Below are positions 60,855 to 64,000 of a stretch of DNA of 64,000 nucleotides, piece after piece. Source of the stretch: Labrys sp. KNU-23 (lineage in GTDB: Bacteria; Pseudomonadota; Alphaproteobacteria; Rhizobiales; Labraceae); contig NZ_CP043489.1 in NCBI RefSeq assembly GCF_008330945.1, positions 434,001-498,000 of the forward strand. Reading direction: 5' to 3'. The stretch's first letter is position 1; every line of letters begins with the position of its first letter. A program made the translations under genes and the position numbers. A model generated the notes under the pieces. The model had not been told where the DNA came from. It saw nothing but the letters and a program-made list of their open reading frames with translations, and searched no databases.

Positions 60855-61594
60855 GCACTCAGCCCCTCCTCGACATACGCGACGTCTCCAAGCATTTCGG
60901 CGGCGTCACCGCACTCAACGGCGTCTCGCTCCAGCTCAATGCCGGCGAGGTCGTGGCTCTCGCCGGCGACAATGGCGCCGGCAAGTCGACACTGATCAAG
61001 ACGATCTCCGGGGTCTACCAGGCCGATGGCGGCGAGATCCGCCTGAAGGGCGAGGTCGTAAAATTCGCGACGCCCGAAGCGGCGCGCGGCCACGGCATCG
61101 AGACGATCTACCAGGATCTCGCTCTGGCCGACAATCTCTCCATCGGCGCCAACATCTTCCTGGGACGCGAGCCGATGACCAAGGCCTTCGGTTTCCTCCC
61201 GGTGCTCGACCGCAAGAAGATGGCCGAGGCGGCGCAGGAGACCATGGCGCAGCTCGATTTCCACGTGACGCGCCTCGACGCTCCCGTCGGCAACTTCTCC
61301 GGCGGCCAGCGCCAGGCTGTCGCCATCGGCCGCGCCGTCTACTGGAACGCGCAGGTGCTGATCATGGACGAGCCGACCGCCGCTCTCGGCGTGCCCGAGC
61401 AGCGCAAGGTCGTTTCCCTGATCAAGACCCTCAAGGCCCAGGGCCGCGGCATCATCTTCATCTCGCATAATCTGCAGGACATCTTCGCGGTCTCCGACCG
61501 CATCGTGGTCCTGCGCCGCGGCACCCTGGCGGGCGAGCGCAAGATCGCCGAGACCAACCATGACGAGATCGTCAAGCTGATGGTGGGCGGCTAA
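60851..61594 (+). CDS. Sugar ABC transporter ATP-binding protein (FrcA-like, single domain)
   Basis: 247 residues: Walker A GDNGAGKST, Q-loop IYQDLALADN, signature FSGGQRQAVAIGRAV, Walker B VLIMDEPTAALG and switch histidine in IFISHNL. It has one nucleotide-binding domain, unlike the tandem RbsA/XylG type, as in the FrcA group of rhizobia. Last gene of the transporter operon; a MITE-like element is inserted immediately after its stop codon. Confidence 0.93.
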   Translation: MSTQPLLDIRDVSKHFGGVTALNGVSLQLNAGEVVALAGDNGAGKSTLIKTISGVYQADGGEIRLKGEVVKFATPEAARGHGIETIYQDLALADNLSIGANIFLGREPMTKAFGFLPVLDRKKMAEAAQETMAQLDFHVTRLDAPVGNFSGGQRQAVAIGRAVYWNAQVLIMDEPTAALGVPEQRKVVSLIKTLKAQGRGIIFISHNLQDIFAVSDRIVVLRRGTLAGERKIAETNHDEIVKLMVGG

Positions 61595-61599
61595 TACTA

Positions 61600-61741
61600 C
61601 AGTTGCGTTTGCATAATGGGGCGCGAGACATGTGGAGTGTCAGCCTCCTGGCTGACATCTTACTTGTCGGCAAGCACTTCGTTTCAAGATGTCAGCCAGG
61701 AGGCTGACACTCCAAATCCCCTTCGAACGAAACCGCAACTG
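61600..61741. mobile_element. MITE-like nested palindromic element with target-site duplication
   Basis: 142 bp bounded by 8-bp terminal inverted repeats CAGTTGCG (61600-61607) and CGCAACTG (61734-61741), which continue imperfectly inward, and flanked on both sides by the direct repeat TACTA (61595-61599 and 61742-61746). Inside, two perfectly complementary 29-bp arms (61633-61661 and 61686-61714) enclose a 24-nt loop, and each arm is itself a hairpin (TGTCAGCC, 4 nt, GGCTGACA). No ORF is present, so mobilisation would need a transposase in trans. The left duplication abuts the ATPase stop codon. Confidence 0.75.
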
Positions 61742-61830
61742 TACTACTAAGAATGGCAGAGCGGGTCACCGACGAGAATGTGATCAGGGCAGGACTTCTC
61801 ATTTCCCCCAGCCCGTGACATCACTCTGGC

Positions 61831-62187
61831 GTGACCTGCTGGCATCTCCTTTCCCGCATGCTCTCGATCGTCATGATCGCAAGCCTGCTGAGCGCTCCGA
61901 TGGCGCCCTTCTCGACCGCCATGGCGGCCGTGCCGTCGCACGCGGTGAGCCAGACCGCCATGGCTTCCGACATGCCATGCTGCCCCGAACAGAATCCCTC
62001 GCTGCCCGGAGGGCAGAAGTCCTGCCCGGTGGCGATCGTCTGCATGGCCAAATGCGCCCCCGGTGATCCGATCGCGGTAATGGCCCAAGCGCCTCTCTTC
62101 GAGACCAGCCGCCTCGCCCCGCCCGGCAACGACCTGGACAGGACGCCCTTCATCACGGCGCCGCCGGACCGTCCTCCCCGCGCCTGA
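61831..62187 (+). CDS. Small exported cysteine-rich protein, possible metal handling
   Basis: 118 residues from GTG 61831 (ATG 61858 also possible); no strong ribosome binding site. The N-terminus is a signal peptide (MLSIVMIASLLSAPMAPFST, cleavage near AMA-AVP). The mature part has five cysteines in MPCCPEQ, KSCPVAIVCMAKC, and a Pro/Arg-rich tail. It is not a family I can name with certainty; similar small Cys-containing exported proteins often precede copper or silver efflux genes, and here a FixH-like gene and a CusB-like adaptor follow. Confidence 0.6.
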   Translation: MTCWHLLSRMLSIVMIASLLSAPMAPFSTAMAAVPSHAVSQTAMASDMPCCPEQNPSLPGGQKSCPVAIVCMAKCAPGDPIAVMAQAPLFETSRLAPPGNDLDRTPFITAPPDRPPRA

Positions 62188-62409
62188 ATTCATCCGCGCC
62201 CCGTACAGGGGCAGTCCGTCCGGCGCCTTCGAGGCCGGACAGCCGTAGCGGCCGTCGACTCTCCTCCAGAGCAAAGCGGGTCCAGGCGTGAACGCCTGTC
62301 GATCCCGGCTTTCGCTCCGACGCGTCCTTGCGTTTTTCGTCGATTACGGCGGATCGCAAAGGCTTGGGAGACGTTCGCCGGCCAGGGATGAATCCGGAAT
62401 ATTTCAGAC

Positions 62410-62814
62410 ATGACGTCATTTCGCACCAACCGCCTCGCCCTTGCGGCAGTGATCGGCCTTGCCTGCGCAAGCGCCTCCCCCGCGCGAGCCGATATCGCAG
62501 ACTACGAATTTCAACTCGTCCAGCCCGAGGTCAAGCTGAACGAGACATCGGAGATCGCCGTACGCCTCGTCGACAGGCGCTCTGGCCAGCCTGTCCCCAA
62601 CGCGGTGATTTTCGCCCAGCGCGTCGACATGGCGCCGGACGGCATGGCGGGGATGAAGGCTCCGATCGAAGCCATCGCATCCGATGAACCCGGCATCTAT
62701 CGATTCAAGGCAAGGCTGAGCATGGAGGGCGGCTGGCGGCTGTCGCTCGCCGCCAAGCTCCAGGGCGAAACCGGAACGCTCGAAAGCAGGCTCGTCTTCA
62801 GGGCCGTGCCATGA
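62410..62814 (+). CDS. FixH-like exported protein
   Basis: 134 residues with a signal peptide (LALAAVIGLACASASPARA-D) and a single immunoglobulin-like beta domain: YEFQLVQPEVKLNETSEIAV, RLVDRRSGQPVPNAVIF, DEPGIYRFKARLSMEGGWRL. FixH/YtkA-type domains of this length are common in front of heavy-metal RND pumps. The stop overlaps the adaptor start by 4 bp. Likely a periplasmic accessory of the pump; its exact job is not established. Confidence 0.8.
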   Translation: MTSFRTNRLALAAVIGLACASASPARADIADYEFQLVQPEVKLNETSEIAVRLVDRRSGQPVPNAVIFAQRVDMAPDGMAGMKAPIEAIASDEPGIYRFKARLSMEGGWRLSLAAKLQGETGTLESRLVFRAVP

Positions 62815-64000
62815 GCCGCGTCGGTCGAACAAGCCTCGTCCTCATCGCGATCATCGCGGCAGGAACCGGCGGCTATTGGGCAGGCCGGCATAGCCCGGCC
62901 CTTTCCGCTGCGGCCTGGCAGCAAATGCTCACACTGACCGGCGGGCCTTCGTCGCCCATGGCGAGCGCGGCAGCAGGGTCTGCCGGGCCGGTGATCTATT
63001 ATCGCGCGCCCGATGGATCTCCCGCCTATTCGGCAACGCCGGCCAGGACAGCCGATGGCCGCGGCTTCGTCGCCGTCCACGCCAGCGAGGAGGTAAGCTT
63101 CGACGAGAAGCCTGCCGACGCGCCCCCGGCACCCGCCGTCGCAGCCCCCCGTCCCATCCTTTATTACCGCAACCCCATGGGCCTGGCAGACACGTCGCCG
63201 GTTCCGAAGAAGGATTCCATGGGCATGGACTACATCGCCGTCCATGCCGGGGAAGAACCGGAAACGGGAACCGTCAAGGTCGCAGCAGGCAGGCAGCAGC
63301 AGACGGGCGTCCGTACCGAGATCGCGGCAATGCGCGCCCTCGTCCGGCCCGTGCGCGTCCCGGGCAGCGTGCAGCTCGACGAGCGTCGCATCGGCGTGGT
63401 CGCCACGCGTTCGGATGCCTTCATCACCAAGGTCTCGGATGTGACGACGGGCGATCGGATCGCCAGGGGCGAACCGCTTCTTCAGCTCTACTCGCCCGAA
63501 ATCGCTGCTGCCGGCGCCCAGTTCCTCACCGAGCTTGGCAATGGCGGGCGTGGCGGAACAGGCGGCGCACGACAGCGGCTGGAAAATCTCGGCGTCGCTC
63601 CCGAAGCCATCGCCGAACTCGAACGAAACCGGAAGGTGCCGCCGGCAATGACGTGGCGAGCCCAGCGAGACGGCATCGTGCTCCAGCGCAACGCGACCGA
63701 GGGCATGAAGGCCGCGCCCGGCGACATCCTCTTCCGCCTCGCCGACATCTCGACCGTGTGGGTGCTGGCCGATGTGCCCGAATATCAGCTCGGCGCCATC
63801 AGGCCCGGAGCCCCCGCGACCGTCCGGATCCGCAGTCTGCCCGGCCGCGTCTTCGAGGGACGGATCGCGCTGATCTATCCCGAAGTGGTCAAGGAGACGC
63901 GCACCGCCAAGGTGCGGATCGAGTTGCAGAACCCGGAAGGCCTTCTGCTGCCGGACATGTATGCCGATGTCGACATTGCAACCGGCGACGCGACGAAGGT
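62811..64000 (+). CDS. Heavy-metal RND efflux periplasmic adaptor (CusB-like), 3' end outside the window
   Basis: At least 396 residues, still open at the window end. N-terminal anchor (SLVLIAIIAAGTGGYWAG), then a Pro/Ala-rich stretch with two tandem heavy-metal-binding-like repeats: a degenerate one (VIYYRAPDGSPAYSATPA) and a regular one (LYYRNPMGLADTSPVPKKDS, then MGMDYIAVH). The adaptor part follows: VRVPGSVQLDERRIGVVATR, YSPEIAAAGAQFL, AQRDGIVLQRNATEGM, VWVLADVPEYQLGAI. It links an inner-membrane RND transporter, expected just downstream, to an outer-membrane channel to expel Cu(I)/Ag(I) or similar ions. Confidence 0.88.
   Translation, partial: MSRVGRTSLVLIAIIAAGTGGYWAGRHSPALSAAAWQQMLTLTGGPSSPMASAAAGSAGPVIYYRAPDGSPAYSATPARTADGRGFVAVHASEEVSFDEKPADAPPAPAVAAPRPILYYRNPMGLADTSPVPKKDSMGMDYIAVHAGEEPETGTVKVAAGRQQQTGVRTEIAAMRALVRPVRVPGSVQLDERRIGVVATRSDAFITKVSDVTTGDRIARGEPLLQLYSPEIAAAGAQFLTELGNGGRGGTGGARQRLENLGVAPEAIAELERNRKVPPAMTWRAQRDGIVLQRNATEGMKAAPGDILFRLADISTVWVLADVPEYQLGAIRPGAPATVRIRSLPGRVFEGRIALIYPEVVKETRTAKVRIELQNPEGLLLPDMYADVDIATGDATK

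Noticed and set aside
1..64000. Search for tRNA, rRNA, CRISPR arrays and intact transposase genes
   Set aside because: By eye I found no tRNA or rRNA sequence, no evenly spaced direct repeats and no transposase ORF; a covariance-model scan could still reveal small RNAs.

Overview
The window is about 62-64% GC bacterial DNA with dense, often ATGA/GTGA-overlapping genes. The gene set (ECF sigma factor with an NrsF-type anti-sigma, BetC-type choline sulfatase, FrcABC-like sugar ABC transporter, FixH-like protein, LuxI/LuxR pair, alphaproteobacterial-style REP palindromes) points to an alphaproteobacterium, most likely Hyphomicrobiales (Rhizobiales). I cannot name the genus from sequence alone.

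Left part (0-17 kb), surface polysaccharide and c-di-GMP control: a family 4 glycosyltransferase and an unusually short Wzz/BY-kinase are followed by a CsgD-like LuxR regulator, a PleD-like diguanylate cyclase translationally coupled to a 1718-residue hybrid histidine kinase (GAF, six PAS, two receivers, HPt), an AraC regulator, a second CsgD-like LuxR, a PAS-GAF-GGDEF-EAL protein whose GGDEF is degenerate and EAL intact, and a third CsgD-like LuxR. A fourth paralog lies at 36 kb. All four have receiver domains lacking the phosphoacceptor aspartate.

Centre (18-35 kb), an apparently undescribed NRPS-PKS cluster under quorum-sensing neighbours: one minus-strand operon runs A(Thr)-PCP, then KS-AT-ACP-aminotransferase-C-A(Gly)-PCP, then C-PCP-TE, then an exported alpha/beta hydrolase. 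A divergent Sfp-type phosphopantetheinyl transferase supplies the carrier-protein prosthetic group, and an AHL synthase with its LuxR receptor sits next to it. By colinearity, threonine is extended by malonate, the beta-keto group is transaminated (no KR is present), glycine is added, and a final module with no A domain of its own is released by a TE with cysteine at the nucleophile position. The predicted core is a 3,4-diamino-5-hydroxyhexanoyl-glycine unit. The intergenic region in front of the operon carries several inverted repeats.

Right part (36-64 kb), metabolism and transport: homocysteine methyltransferase; a MarR-controlled AaeAB-like aromatic-acid efflux operon with a visible MarR palindrome; a WYL/YafY regulator with its own palindrome; an SDR-DoxX fusion and DUF2269 protein; a ketopantoate reductase-like enzyme; an acetone-carboxylase-type operon (acxA, acxB, acxC) joined to a choline-sulfatase-like gene and an SDR; a LuxR regulator; an ECF sigma/NrsF pair; KbaZ-like protein with LacI regulator divergent from a sugar ABC transporter; a 142-bp MITE-like nested palindrome with target-site duplication; and the start of a heavy-metal RND efflux operon (Cys-rich exported peptide, FixH-like protein, CusB-like adaptor cut by the window end).
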